Below are positions 26,754 through 35,104 of a stretch of 64,000 bases of DNA, in pieces. The stretch lies in assembly GCA_963721725.1 (NCBI GenBank), contig CAVRLX010000032.1, forward strand, positions 1 to 64,000, in the 5' to 3' direction. The position numbers and the translations under genes are program-made. Below the pieces are notes generated by a model, which made no database searches, was not told where the DNA came from, and saw nothing but the letters and a program-made list of their open reading frames with translations. This stretch comes from RI-153 sp963721725. Its GTDB lineage: Bacteria > Chloroflexota > Anaerolineae > Caldilineales > Caldilineaceae. Position 1 is the stretch's first letter; every line of letters begins with the position of its first letter.

Positions 26754-28154
26754 TTATGCCTTCACCTTCTGCCCGTTAAACTGGGGAAGATAGTCGCCGT
26801 GGGCTTCGATGAGATCGTCCACCAGCGCGGTGATCTGGTCGAGATCCAACTCGGCAGAGGTGTGCGGGTCGAGATAGGCGGCGTGATAGACATAATCGCG
26901 GTTGCCAGTGAGGGCGGCTTCCACCGTGAGCGACTGCACGTTGATGTTGGTCTGCATCATAGCGGCCAGTTGCGGCGGCAGCGTGCCCACGCGTGTGGGC
27001 TGAATGCCGTTGGCATCCACCAAACAAGGCACTTCCACACAGCAACCCTGCGGCAGGTTTTCAATCAGGCCGTGGTTGGGCACGTTGCCATAGATCACCT
27101 GGGGCTGGCCGGTCTCCTGGCTGAAGATGATCTGCGAGCCATATTCCATGCTGCGTTTTACCGTCACCATGCGCCGGGCCATGCGTTCCAGGTCACTTTC
27201 GCTGCCATCGGTCATGCCATGTGCTTCGTCGCCATTCGCCGCCACAAACTGGAAGTTTTCATCCTCGAACTTGTCGCGCAGAAAGTGCCAACCGGCGATC
27301 TGGCGTTCGCAGCGCGTGATGTATTCGTCCAGCGGCACGTTGAACTCTTCCAGCAGATCGGGGCGGTCGCGCTTGATGAACCAAGGTGTGTACTCGCTGA
27401 AATGCTCGCTAGATTCGGTGACGAAATAGCCGAATTTTTCAAAGATTTTGTAACGTACCCGGTTCCAATCCGGCACACGCCCCTCTTCGATCACCCGGCG
27501 AATTTCGGGATAGAGATCCTGACCATCTTTGCTGAATTTGAGATAAAAGGCCATGTGGTTGATGCCAGCACAGATGTAGTCGATGGCCTCGTAGGGCACG
27601 CCGATGTCGTCGGCCAACTGGTGCGCCGTCCCCTGTACGCTGTGACACAGACCCACGGTTTTGATGCTACTGGCGCGGCTGATGGCCCAACAGTTCATCG
27701 CCATCGGGTTGACGTATTGTAAAAAGGTGATGTCTGGGCAAAGCTCTTCCATGTCGTGGCACATGTCCAGCAGGACGGGAATGGTGCGTAGCGCCCGCAT
27801 AATACCGCCCACGCCCAGCGTGTCGGCGATGGTCTGGCGCAGGCCATGCTTTTTGGGGATCTCAAAGTCGATAACGGTGCTAGGTTTATAGCCGCCCACC
27901 TGAATCATGGCAATTGCATAGTCGGCATCGGCCAGGGCTTGGCGGCGATCCAGCGTAGCCTCGATTTTGGGGGTGGTTTTCAGCGCGTCGGCGACCTTGT
28001 GAGCCACTACTTCCGATGTGCGCAGGCGTTCGGGGTCAATATCGTGTAGAACAAGATGGGCATCTTCGGCCAGTTCGGGATAGCTGAGAATGTCGCCCAT
28101 GAGATTTTTGGCGAAGACAGTGCTGCCCGCGCCGATAAAAACAACTTTTGCCAT
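26754..28154 (-). CDS. melA: Glycoside hydrolase family 4 alpha-glucosidase/alpha-galactosidase
   Basis: This 466-residue enzyme of family GH4 uses NAD+ and a divalent metal to hydrolyse alpha-glycosides by an oxidation-elimination route. The dinucleotide loop FIGAGSTVF starts the protein, NPMA and GLCHSVQG provide the Asn and metal-binding Cys/His, and GINHMAF gives the second metal-binding His. The length fits MelA-type enzymes (about 450-470). Alpha-galactosidase is the likeliest activity, but alpha-glucosidase or alpha-glucuronidase are possible. An AGGAGAG site precedes the ATG. Confidence 0.85.
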   Translation of the reverse strand: MAKVVFIGAGSTVFAKNLMGDILSYPELAEDAHLVLHDIDPERLRTSEVVAHKVADALKTTPKIEATLDRRQALADADYAIAMIQVGGYKPSTVIDFEIPKKHGLRQTIADTLGVGGIMRALRTIPVLLDMCHDMEELCPDITFLQYVNPMAMNCWAISRASSIKTVGLCHSVQGTAHQLADDIGVPYEAIDYICAGINHMAFYLKFSKDGQDLYPEIRRVIEEGRVPDWNRVRYKIFEKFGYFVTESSEHFSEYTPWFIKRDRPDLLEEFNVPLDEYITRCERQIAGWHFLRDKFEDENFQFVAANGDEAHGMTDGSESDLERMARRMVTVKRSMEYGSQIIFSQETGQPQVIYGNVPNHGLIENLPQGCCVEVPCLVDANGIQPTRVGTLPPQLAAMMQTNINVQSLTVEAALTGNRDYVYHAAYLDPHTSAELDLDQITALVDDLIEAHGDYLPQFNGQKVKA

Positions 28155-28215
28155 ATCGATCTCTCCTAAAATGATTCGCTAACATCAACGATTGAGGTGT
28201 ATTCAGGCCCGCAGC

Positions 28216-28243
28216 CCTGCCAGGTTTTCTGAAACCTGGCAGG
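28216..28243. terminator. Hairpin between acyltransferase and glycosidase genes
   Basis: CCTGCCAGGTTT and AAACCTGGCAGG pair around a 4-base loop, with TTTAGTT on the plus side. It lies downstream of the minus-strand acyltransferase. A T-tract is lacking in that orientation, so terminator function is only likely. Confidence 0.5.
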
Positions 28244-28321
28244 TTTAGTTCAGATGCGCAACTTGCATCTGTAGTTACATTTTCCAGTTAAGTGTACGGC
28301 ACGGCGAGGGGATGGGCAAAC

Positions 28322-29980
28322 CTATAACTGCCCCGGCTGGTGCAGATAGCAATAGTGTGATCCTGCCTGGCTATTCCGCTTGCAACGCTGACCGCTTTGC
28401 GTCTGGGCATGGCAGCGCGTCGGTTCAAGATCGGTGGAATCTACGCCAGCAGCCTCCTTCAACGCCAGAAACTGCTCCATGAGGTGATCGGCGACAGCGT
28501 CAACCGTGCGCTCTGGCCTGACCACCGGCAGATCGTCTTGAGGTAGAGGGACTGCCGCGGCTGCCACCGACGTTTCAATATCAGGCAGATGGGCCAGGGC
28601 CAGCAGTTGCTCAAACTCCGCATGGAAGCCATCCACCAGCCCCTGTGGATCGGGAACCAGTTTGTCGTCGGTAATCACGCCCACGGTCACTTCGCCGCCA
28701 TAGCTGAGAATGCTCAGCCCCATGCCAATCGAGCCAGATTGGGGAACCCAAAAGATCATTTTGTCAATGAGGCTGCCTGCAAAATAGAGCTTTTGCTGCG
28801 GCCCCGGCACGTTGGTGAGCACGGTGCTGGCTTTGCTGGCAAAGTATTCAATGACGCCTGTGGCAACGTCGCCGGGGGCCATGCCCAGCCCGTTGATGAC
28901 TTGATAGGTGACCAGCGCTTCGGGCGATTGCTTAATGGCGTCCATGCGCCGTTTGATCTCAAAGAGCCGGTCCAGCGGGTCTTCAATGCTTACAGGCAAG
29001 GTTAGATAGACCAGGGCGAACTGGTTGCCCATTTCGATTTCTTTGTCCACGCCGCGCACGTTGACGGGCAACATTGCGCGGATCTCCTTACCCGCGGGCG
29101 ATTCGCCCCGTTCGATCATATAGCGACGCAGCCCGCCCGCCAAGGCCGCCATCAGCACATCGTTGACCGTGGCCCCCATGCGGTTTTTGACATACTTTAC
29201 ATCGTCCAGCGGAATGGCATCGGACCAAGCCACACATTTGGTGACACCCAACTCGCCGCGGAAGACGGTGCGCGTGTCGGGCATCATCATCAAAAGTTTG
29301 CTCAGCACGTCGGCAGTCTTGCCCGCCATACGCCCGCCTGTCTCGGCCATCTGCGCCAGTAACGCGGGGTTGTTGATGATCTCCAGCCCTTCGGAAAGCA
29401 CGGCTCCACCCAGCGCCGTGGCCGTGTTCACAATGTTGGCTGCCGTACGGATCACACTGCGCAGGGGATTCCAGGCGCGTCGTTGGCGGCTGCGGCTGGC
29501 GGGCGCTTGCCAAGCGCTCTCTGGCGTGGGATCGGTCAGCGAGAGCATCACCTGCACCAGGGCCACACCGTCGGCGATACAGTGGTGAATGCGCCCCAGC
29601 ACCACGCTGCCGCCCTGATAATTCTCGATGAGATAGAATTCCCACAGCGCTTTGCAGGTGTCCAGCGGGTCGCTGACCAAGCCGCTGATCAACGTTTCCA
29701 GCGCGCCCTGATCGCCGGGGTGTGGCAGGGCAATGCGGCGCACATGGGTGCGAATATCAAAATGGGGATCGTCCTCCCAAAAAGCTCGACCACCGCTCTC
29801 CACCGCACGCTGGCGGAAGCGCCGAAAGCCCAGCAAGCGTTCGGCCAATGTGTGCTCCAACCGCGCAAAATCCACCCGCGTTGGGAGGATCCAAACGCCG
29901 TTGATGACCATGCGGTTGGTGGGGCGGTCCATCAACAGCCAAGAACGATCCACACTGGACATTGTTTCGCGGTGGGGCAT
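28322..29980 (-). CDS. Wax ester synthase/diacylglycerol acyltransferase (WS/DGAT) with C-terminal Cys/His motif
   Basis: This is a 552-residue acyltransferase that makes wax esters or triacylglycerol from acyl-CoA. The catalytic HHxxxDG motif is HHCIADG at residues 132-138, the N-terminal DRPTNRMVING segment is typical, and the condensation-type fold extends to about residue 460. After an acidic linker comes a 30-residue tail with Cys, Cys, Cys and His (RCHAQTQSGQRCKR to YCYLHQ) resembling a small zinc-binding module seen on unrelated proteins. The ATG at 29980 is preferred (GGAG eight bases upstream), not the earlier in-frame start. Confidence 0.85.
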   Translation of the reverse strand: MPHRETMSSVDRSWLLMDRPTNRMVINGVWILPTRVDFARLEHTLAERLLGFRRFRQRAVESGGRAFWEDDPHFDIRTHVRRIALPHPGDQGALETLISGLVSDPLDTCKALWEFYLIENYQGGSVVLGRIHHCIADGVALVQVMLSLTDPTPESAWQAPASRSRQRRAWNPLRSVIRTAANIVNTATALGGAVLSEGLEIINNPALLAQMAETGGRMAGKTADVLSKLLMMMPDTRTVFRGELGVTKCVAWSDAIPLDDVKYVKNRMGATVNDVLMAALAGGLRRYMIERGESPAGKEIRAMLPVNVRGVDKEIEMGNQFALVYLTLPVSIEDPLDRLFEIKRRMDAIKQSPEALVTYQVINGLGMAPGDVATGVIEYFASKASTVLTNVPGPQQKLYFAGSLIDKMIFWVPQSGSIGMGLSILSYGGEVTVGVITDDKLVPDPQGLVDGFHAEFEQLLALAHLPDIETSVAAAAVPLPQDDLPVVRPERTVDAVADHLMEQFLALKEAAGVDSTDLEPTRCHAQTQSGQRCKRNSQAGSHYCYLHQPGQL

Positions 29981-30076
29981 GGGATGACTCCAAAGATCAA
30001 CGCAAAAGCGCAAAGATGCAGAGACGCAAAGATAGCATACATCCCGACAAGAGGGGATGCAAGAAAGAGGATAGGG

Positions 30077-30650
30077 TCATAGAAAACGACTCTCGCGCAA
30101 TGCGTCGCTGTGCATCTCCATAATGAGGGCTTCAACGGCAGCTTCGTCAGGCATTTCGGGAAGATGGATAGTGGCTTCGGCCTCTGCCAACTCCAACTGT
30201 AAAGATGCAATTAGGGTGAGGAGTTCGGGATAGCTATAGGCTCCTTTTTGCACCGAACGCAGCCACTCAGCGTCCGGGCGCTTGACCCGCACAACACCCT
30301 CTTTCAGAATTTCAATGCCCATGCGATAGAGGCGCAGAAGGTGGGCGGCGTGTTTGGTATCATAATTATGCTCGATCTCCAGTGCGGCCCGTTCAGGATT
30401 GCGGTTGGCTCGCCAATGTTGATAGTGCTGCCAAGTGAGGCTGACCCGGTAGGCATAGAGCAGCGACTTAAGACGTGCCTCGCCCTGAACAGCTTCGTTG
30501 CGCCACATCCGCTCGTCTCAAGTGCGGTCAATGGTGTCAGGAGCGCTTTCCAATCCCAATATCAGATGCAGCGGCCGCACATGGCAACCGCGGCAAATTT
30601 ACGTCACTGTCGGGCGATGGAAAGCCATAAAGATGTGCACCACTCACCGA
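30077..30650 (-). pseudogene. Decayed RlaP-type nucleotidyltransferase gene
   Basis: The 5' part reads SGAHLYGFPSPDSDVN, the nucleotidyltransferase signature of RlaP-like (DUF4269/PF10127-type) proteins. It is followed after a frame change by RGCHVRPLHLILGLE and a stop near 30525. The 3' part (from MWRNEAVQGEARLKSLLYAY to ESRFL) is the typical C-terminal helical region with KHAAHLLRLYRMGIEIL. The central section is missing, so there is at least one deletion and one indel. Inverted ACGCAAAGATA-type words flank the gene at 30024 and 30745. Loss of function is likely. Confidence 0.65.
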
Positions 30651-30770
30651 GATAAAGAGGATCGGGTGTGCGATGGCTGAAAATATAGTGGCCTGAAATG
30701 CGTGGGGATCAAGGTTGCGTATAACGATCTCTGTGACTCTATGTGTATATCTTTGCGTTGAATTCTTCGC

Positions 30771-32471
30771 CTAAAACAGCCCCACCACGCGCCCGGTATC
30801 CAGATCAATATCTACGTTCTCGGCGGCGGGGAACGCGAGAGGCCGGGCATGGTGCGCATCTCGCCCAGCAGCGGATAGATGAAGCCCGCGCCCACGCTGG
30901 CGCGCACCTCGCGCACAGGCACGGTGAAGCCGCGTGGGCGCGCCCTTGAGGCTGGGATCATGGCTAAGGCTCAGGTGTGTTTTCGCCATGCAGATGGGCA
31001 GATTGCCAAAGCCGGCGCTCTCGTATTGGCGGATCTGACGGTCGGCCAGATCCTCGAAAACCACGCCGTCGGCCCCGTAGATCTCACGAGCGATGGTCTC
31101 GATTTTAGCTTTGATGGGCTGTGCCACGTCATACAAAAAGCGAAAATCCGTCGCTTCCTCGGCGGCTTCGATTACCACCCGCGCCAGATCCATTGCCCCT
31201 TTGCCGCCCTCCGCCCAGTGTGTGGAGACTGCCACCCGCGCGTTTTCTTCTCCGGCCACGCGGATAATGGCATCAACCTCGCTCTGGAAATCGCTGGCAA
31301 AGTGATTGATACAGACCACCGGACTGACGCCATGTTTGCGCACATTGGCGATCTGCTTGCGCAGGTTCGCCGCGCCTTCGTAGACCTCGTCGGGGTTTTC
31401 TTTGAGCATGGCCGCGGGCAGCGGACGCCCCGGCACAATCCGATGGTTGCCCGTGTGCAATTTCATGGCGCGCACCGTGGTCACCAGCACCGCAGCATCT
31501 GGGCGCAGTCCACTGGTGCGACACTTGATGTTGAAGAACTTCTCCGCGCCGATGTCGGCGCCAAAACCAGCCTCGGTAACCAGATAATCCGAGGTTTTGA
31601 TGCCAATCAGGTCGGCCAGTACAGAGCTATTGCCGTGGGCAATATTGGCAAATGGCCCGGCATGGACCAGGGCTGGCGTGTTTTCCAGAGTTTGGAAGAG
31701 ATCGGGCTTAATCGCTTCTTTCATCAGCACGGTCATCGCCCCGGCAGCCTTGAGCATCTCGGCGGTGACGGGGTTACGCTGGCTGTCCGTGCCAATCGTG
31801 ATGCGGCCAAAGCGCTCGCGCATATCGCGCAGGCTCGTAGTCAGCGCCAAAATCGCCATCACCTCAGACGCTACCGCAATATCAAAGCCCGTCTGGCGCG
31901 GGCGACCATCGACCTTGCCGCCCAGCCCGCTCACAATCTGGCGCAGCTCGCGGTCGTTAACATCCAACACGCGCCGCCATGTGATGTTGTAGGGGTCAAT
32001 ATCGAGGCTGTTGCCCTGATAGATGTGGTTGTCGATCATCGCCGCCAACAGGTTATTGGCCGCCGTGACTGCGTGAATATCGCCAGTCATGTGCAGGTTG
32101 AACTGCTCCATTGGCACCACCTGGCTGTATCCACCGCCTGCCGCGCCGCCCTTAATGCCAAAGGTCGGCCCCTGACTGGGCTGACGGATGGCAATCGTGG
32201 CGGTCTTGCCCACATGGTGCAGCCCCTGACCCAGCCCCACCGTTGTGGTGGATTTGCCCTCGCCCAGCGGCGTGGGTGTGATGGCGGTGACCAAAATATA
32301 GCGGGCGTTGGGGCGATCTTGGAGTTTGTCCAGCACCTCCAGCGGGATCTTCGCCATGGATCGGCCATAGAATTCAATATCAGCCCGCTCCAATCCCATT
32401 TTGGCGGCGACTTCTTCCATTGGGATCAGGCGCGCCGCCTGGGCAATCTCCAGATCAGAGGGGATGCTCAT
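30771..32471 (-). CDS. fhs: Formate--tetrahydrofolate ligase (locally out of frame near the C-terminus)
   Basis: This ATP-dependent ligase makes 10-formyl-THF and feeds one-carbon metabolism or the acetyl-CoA pathway. The ATP-binding loop TPLGEGKSTTT and the family sequence are complete across about 510 residues. Near the end, residues GAPTRLHRACARGARQRG replace the conserved GFTVPVREVRASVGAGF. The conserved text lies in the next frame between about 30945 and 30840, after which the normal end PAAENVDIDLDTGRVVGLF returns. Two compensating indels explain this. The start has AAAGGAG upstream. Length is 566, close to the usual 555-560. Confidence 0.9.
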   Translation of the reverse strand: MSIPSDLEIAQAARLIPMEEVAAKMGLERADIEFYGRSMAKIPLEVLDKLQDRPNARYILVTAITPTPLGEGKSTTTVGLGQGLHHVGKTATIAIRQPSQGPTFGIKGGAAGGGYSQVVPMEQFNLHMTGDIHAVTAANNLLAAMIDNHIYQGNSLDIDPYNITWRRVLDVNDRELRQIVSGLGGKVDGRPRQTGFDIAVASEVMAILALTTSLRDMRERFGRITIGTDSQRNPVTAEMLKAAGAMTVLMKEAIKPDLFQTLENTPALVHAGPFANIAHGNSSVLADLIGIKTSDYLVTEAGFGADIGAEKFFNIKCRTSGLRPDAAVLVTTVRAMKLHTGNHRIVPGRPLPAAMLKENPDEVYEGAANLRKQIANVRKHGVSPVVCINHFASDFQSEVDAIIRVAGEENARVAVSTHWAEGGKGAMDLARVVIEAAEEATDFRFLYDVAQPIKAKIETIAREIYGADGVVFEDLADRQIRQYESAGFGNLPICMAKTHLSLSHDPSLKGAPTRLHRACARGARQRGRGLHLSAAGRDAHHARPLAFPAAENVDIDLDTGRVVGLF

Positions 32472-32566
32472 CCTATCGGTCTCCTTTAACGTTAACTTTG
32501 ACGTTGATGGCGGGGAAAGCGGGATCAGGTGCAGTAAATTGTAGACGAATAAATCGGGGGAGGGAA

Positions 32567-32791
32567 TTAGTCTTTCCGCCTCCCTTCGTGAACAAAAGCC
32601 ACAATTTCTTCGGCTGTCAGATTTAGATTAACGCCCTCTATATTCAGTGGGGACTGGAACTCTTCTGCTGGGCGCAGGACAAATACCTGTCCATCGCGCC
32701 GCTGAATATGTACTTCACCCTCTGTTACAGCTTGATTCAATAGAGATGCTAATTTTTGCCTGGCCTCGGTGTATGTATAGACAGTCGTCAT
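32567..32791 (-). CDS. Phd/YefM-like antitoxin
   Basis: This is a small protein of 74 residues with a Phd-type N-terminal fold: TTVYTYTEARQKLASLLNQA resembles the sequence that places Phd and YefM at DNA, and EVHIQRRDGQVFVLRP matches the following strand. It would neutralise the PIN toxin encoded just upstream and repress the operon. A TTG two codons earlier overlaps the toxin stop (TTGA). The order toxin then antitoxin is less usual for this class. The C-terminal half is acidic and probably binds the toxin. Confidence 0.7.
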   Translation of the reverse strand: MTTVYTYTEARQKLASLLNQAVTEGEVHIQRRDGQVFVLRPAEEFQSPLNIEGVNLNLTAEEIVAFVHEGRRKD

Positions 32792-32793
32792 CT

Positions 32794-33186
32794 TCAAACC
32801 TCCACAACTTGAATTCCAATGTCACGCCCTGCCTGGGTAAGCTTTCGGTCAAGAGTAAGCAGCGGTGCCCCATACTTTTGTGAACAGCGAATCAAATAGG
32901 CATCGTATGCATAAATGTTAAGTTCAGCGGCAATCCGTAGCGCTTCGCTCAGTTCAACGGTGACAAAACGCACTGGAATCTGCTGATAGGCGTCTAACGC
33001 TTGAAGTGCCTGCTCAACAGTCACTCGATTGCGTTTTAACATGGCTGAAAACGCATTGCCAATTTCCCACGGAATCGATTCAGGCGCAAGTAGATTTTTG
33101 CCCCGGGTTTGCTGAACAAGTATGGCCTTTTCTGGCTCATTACCAATGATTGCAATCAGAACGGATGCATCAACTACTACAGCCAT
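32794..33186 (-). CDS. PIN domain toxin (VapC-like)
   Basis: This is a 130-residue PIN-fold ribonuclease. Acidic residues typical of the metal site are Asp6 (VVVDASVLI), the Glu of PWEIGNAF, the Asp of AYDAYLI and the Asp of LTLDRKL. VapC toxins cleave tRNA or rRNA when released. The start at 33186 (MAVVVDAS) is preferred over 33198 because GGAGAG sits four bases before it. Its partner is the Phd-like gene downstream. It is separate from the alpha/beta hydrolase genes that follow on the same strand. Confidence 0.82.
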   Translation of the reverse strand: MAVVVDASVLIAIIGNEPEKAILVQQTRGKNLLAPESIPWEIGNAFSAMLKRNRVTVEQALQALDAYQQIPVRFVTVELSEALRIAAELNIYAYDAYLIRCSQKYGAPLLTLDRKLTQAGRDIGIQVVEV

Positions 33187-33275
33187 TGCGCTCTCCATAC
33201 TTATGTTTTACGGGTCTCTTTTGCAGAAAAACATGTACATATGTACGTGTCATTATAGTTGGAATTTTGAGGAAT

Positions 33276-34055
33276 TCAACCCAAAATGCTTCCAGTCATA
33301 CAGAACTCGCGGATGACGCGCACCAGCGCGTCGGCGGCGCTGTAGTTGACGGCGTGGGACGCGCCCACCAGCGTTTCGAGGCGGCCCTGTGGCAAGATAC
33401 GCGCCGCTTGATCCGCCCAGGCGTGGCTGACAATGTGATCTTTGCTGCCGCGCACAATCAACATGGGGGCTGTAATATCGGGGAGTTTCTCTTCGATGAC
33501 ATCGTCCAGCAGGTGGCGCAGCGTGCGCAGTGTCCGCCACGGCCCCGCCGCCAGATAATCTTGCAGGCCGACCCAGATCAATGAAGGCGGCTCGCTGAAG
33601 ATCGCATCTGCCGCAGCCAGCATCACCTGCTTTCCAACGGTGCAGCGCGTGGGATCGCCGGTGGGGCCAGTGAGAATTGCCCGTTTTACCGCCGCCGGAT
33701 AGCGCAAAGCCAGATCGACAATCACTTGGCAGCCAAACGAATTGCCTACAAAGGTGGCAGTGGCAAGCCCGCACTCTTGCATCCACGCATAGAGATGGTC
33801 GCTCAGTTCCACTGTGTTGAAGGCTTGGGGTGGCTTGGCACTGCGCCCAAAGCCAGGCAGATCAGGCACATAGACGGCGAACTCATCGGCCAGCAAGCGA
33901 GCCGTGGGCATCATGTAGCGGCTGGACATGGAGAGGCCGTGGACCAGTACAATCGGAGGGCGCTGGGGATCGTCGTTTCCCGCCAAGCGCGCAACCATGG
34001 CAAGCCCATGTACTTGTGACCAATGGTCGCTAAAACGCGCTTCAGATGGCTTCAT
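33276..34055 (-). CDS. Alpha/beta hydrolase
   Basis: This 259-residue alpha/beta hydrolase has the oxyanion segment VLVHGLSMS, nucleophile elbow FVGNSFGCQ with Ser, the acid in RGSKDHIVS and His in VGASHAVNYS. These are esterase, lipase or C-C hydrolase-type residues, and the substrate is unknown. The start at 34055 (MKPSEARFSDHW) overlaps the end of the previous hydrolase gene by 14 bases. The open frame begins at 34094, but that start would overlap more. It is one of a pair of paralogous hydrolases, probably cotranscribed. Confidence 0.82.
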   Translation of the reverse strand: MKPSEARFSDHWSQVHGLAMVARLAGNDDPQRPPIVLVHGLSMSSRYMMPTARLLADEFAVYVPDLPGFGRSAKPPQAFNTVELSDHLYAWMQECGLATATFVGNSFGCQVIVDLALRYPAAVKRAILTGPTGDPTRCTVGKQVMLAAADAIFSEPPSLIWVGLQDYLAAGPWRTLRTLRHLLDDVIEEKLPDITAPMLIVRGSKDHIVSHAWADQAARILPQGRLETLVGASHAVNYSAADALVRVIREFCMTGSILG

Positions 34056-34887
34056 ATAGGTCTGCGGCAGTTTCGGTAAGAAATTCATGCACAAGTTGAT
34101 GAAAACGCTCCGGGCGATCCCACATGGGATTATGCCCGGCCTTTTGGATCACGGCAAAGTGGGCATGGCGCAGCGCCTCGTGGATCTGCTCTCCGATCTC
34201 CAGCGGAACCAGCCAATCGCGCGCACCCCACACAATCAGCGTGGGGATCCGCAATGCAGGCAGCCGGTCGCGAATGTCCGAGGTGAGCAGTTGATGGGCA
34301 GCGTTGGCAATGGTGCGCGGCCCGGCGCGCAGGGCATCTACAAAAAGAATGGGCAAAAAGCGCGGCGGCATTTCGAAGATGGCCCGCACCAATCCAATGC
34401 CTGTCTTCATGCGCGGGCGGCCCATCATCAGCATGGCGGCATCCACCAAAATCAACCGATCCACTTTGGCCGGATAATGGGTCGCCAGATCCGTGGCAAT
34501 AAAGCCGCCCATGGAGTGACCCATCACCGTGGCATGGGTAACCTCCAAATGTTCCATCCACTCGGCCAAGGCATTGGCGGCGTCGCTGAGCACAAAGCGC
34601 TGGCGGCGGCTGTGTCCAAAGCCCACGAGATCGACCACATAGACCCGAAACGACTGGGCAAGGAAGTCGATGTTCTGTCCCCACCACTTGCCCGAACCTG
34701 ACAGCCCGTGGATCAGCACCAGCGGCGGCCCGCTGCCAAACTCTTCATAATAGATGTGCACTGATTCTAGGCTCATAAACTTGCCCGTGCGGTTGGGTTT
34801 GCGCAGCTTTTCGCGCCACTGTCGCCACATGCCACTTCCCCGTGCCTTTTCTTCTCTGCCATCAGTTTTGCTGCTATCAATATTCAT
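34042..34887 (-). CDS. Alpha/beta hydrolase
   Basis: This is a second alpha/beta hydrolase of about 281 residues, with HGLSGSGKWW after the first strand, VMGHSMGG as nucleophile elbow, WGARDWLVP around the acid and AGHNPMW with the His. It resembles haloalkane dehalogenase- or epoxide-hydrolase-like esterases, but the specific reaction cannot be told. The start is uncertain: ATG at 34887 has AGGGCA upstream, while ATG at 34830 (MWRQWREKL) is preceded by GGGGAAG. It overlaps the next hydrolase gene by 14 bases. Confidence 0.78.
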   Translation of the reverse strand: MNIDSSKTDGREEKARGSGMWRQWREKLRKPNRTGKFMSLESVHIYYEEFGSGPPLVLIHGLSGSGKWWGQNIDFLAQSFRVYVVDLVGFGHSRRQRFVLSDAANALAEWMEHLEVTHATVMGHSMGGFIATDLATHYPAKVDRLILVDAAMLMMGRPRMKTGIGLVRAIFEMPPRFLPILFVDALRAGPRTIANAAHQLLTSDIRDRLPALRIPTLIVWGARDWLVPLEIGEQIHEALRHAHFAVIQKAGHNPMWDRPERFHQLVHEFLTETAADLYEAI

Positions 34888-34997
34888 TGCCCTGTCGATC
34901 TGCGCAGGCATTTCACGCGTGCACAAGGTGATGCTGAACCCGGCTTCAAGCAGGCCGCTGCCGCTGCTGAGACTGGAGAGACCACCACCGATGCGAA

Positions 34998-35029
34998 AGA
35001 GGTGCGTCGCACCTTACCCCTATAGATAC
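34998..35029. repeat. Short relative of the dispersed palindromic element
   Basis: GAGGTGCGTCGCACCT followed by TACCCCTATAGATA resembles one arm and the outer end of the element at 46091-46131 (GTGCGTCGCACCCTACC ... ATAGATA). It is only about 32 bases, so it may be a deletion derivative. It lies between the hydrolase and HAD genes. Confidence 0.5.
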
Positions 35030-35104
35030 GAAGCGTTAGTATAACAAGTTCAAGGCCACGTGCAATCACAAAAAATCGGCACATCCCATAATTTCATCCA
35101 GCGT

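Noticed and set aside
26799..27722. A 307-residue open frame antisense to the GH4 glycosidase
   Set aside because: No homology pattern, no start signal, and the minus strand encodes a complete enzyme.
30879..32489. A 536-residue open frame antisense to formate-THF ligase
   Set aside because: It only reflects the GC-rich third positions of fhs. The conserved ligase motifs are on the minus strand.
34998..35029. Operator-like palindrome for the hydrolase or HAD genes
   Set aside because: Its similarity to the dispersed element ends explains it better than a regulator site, although the latter cannot be excluded.
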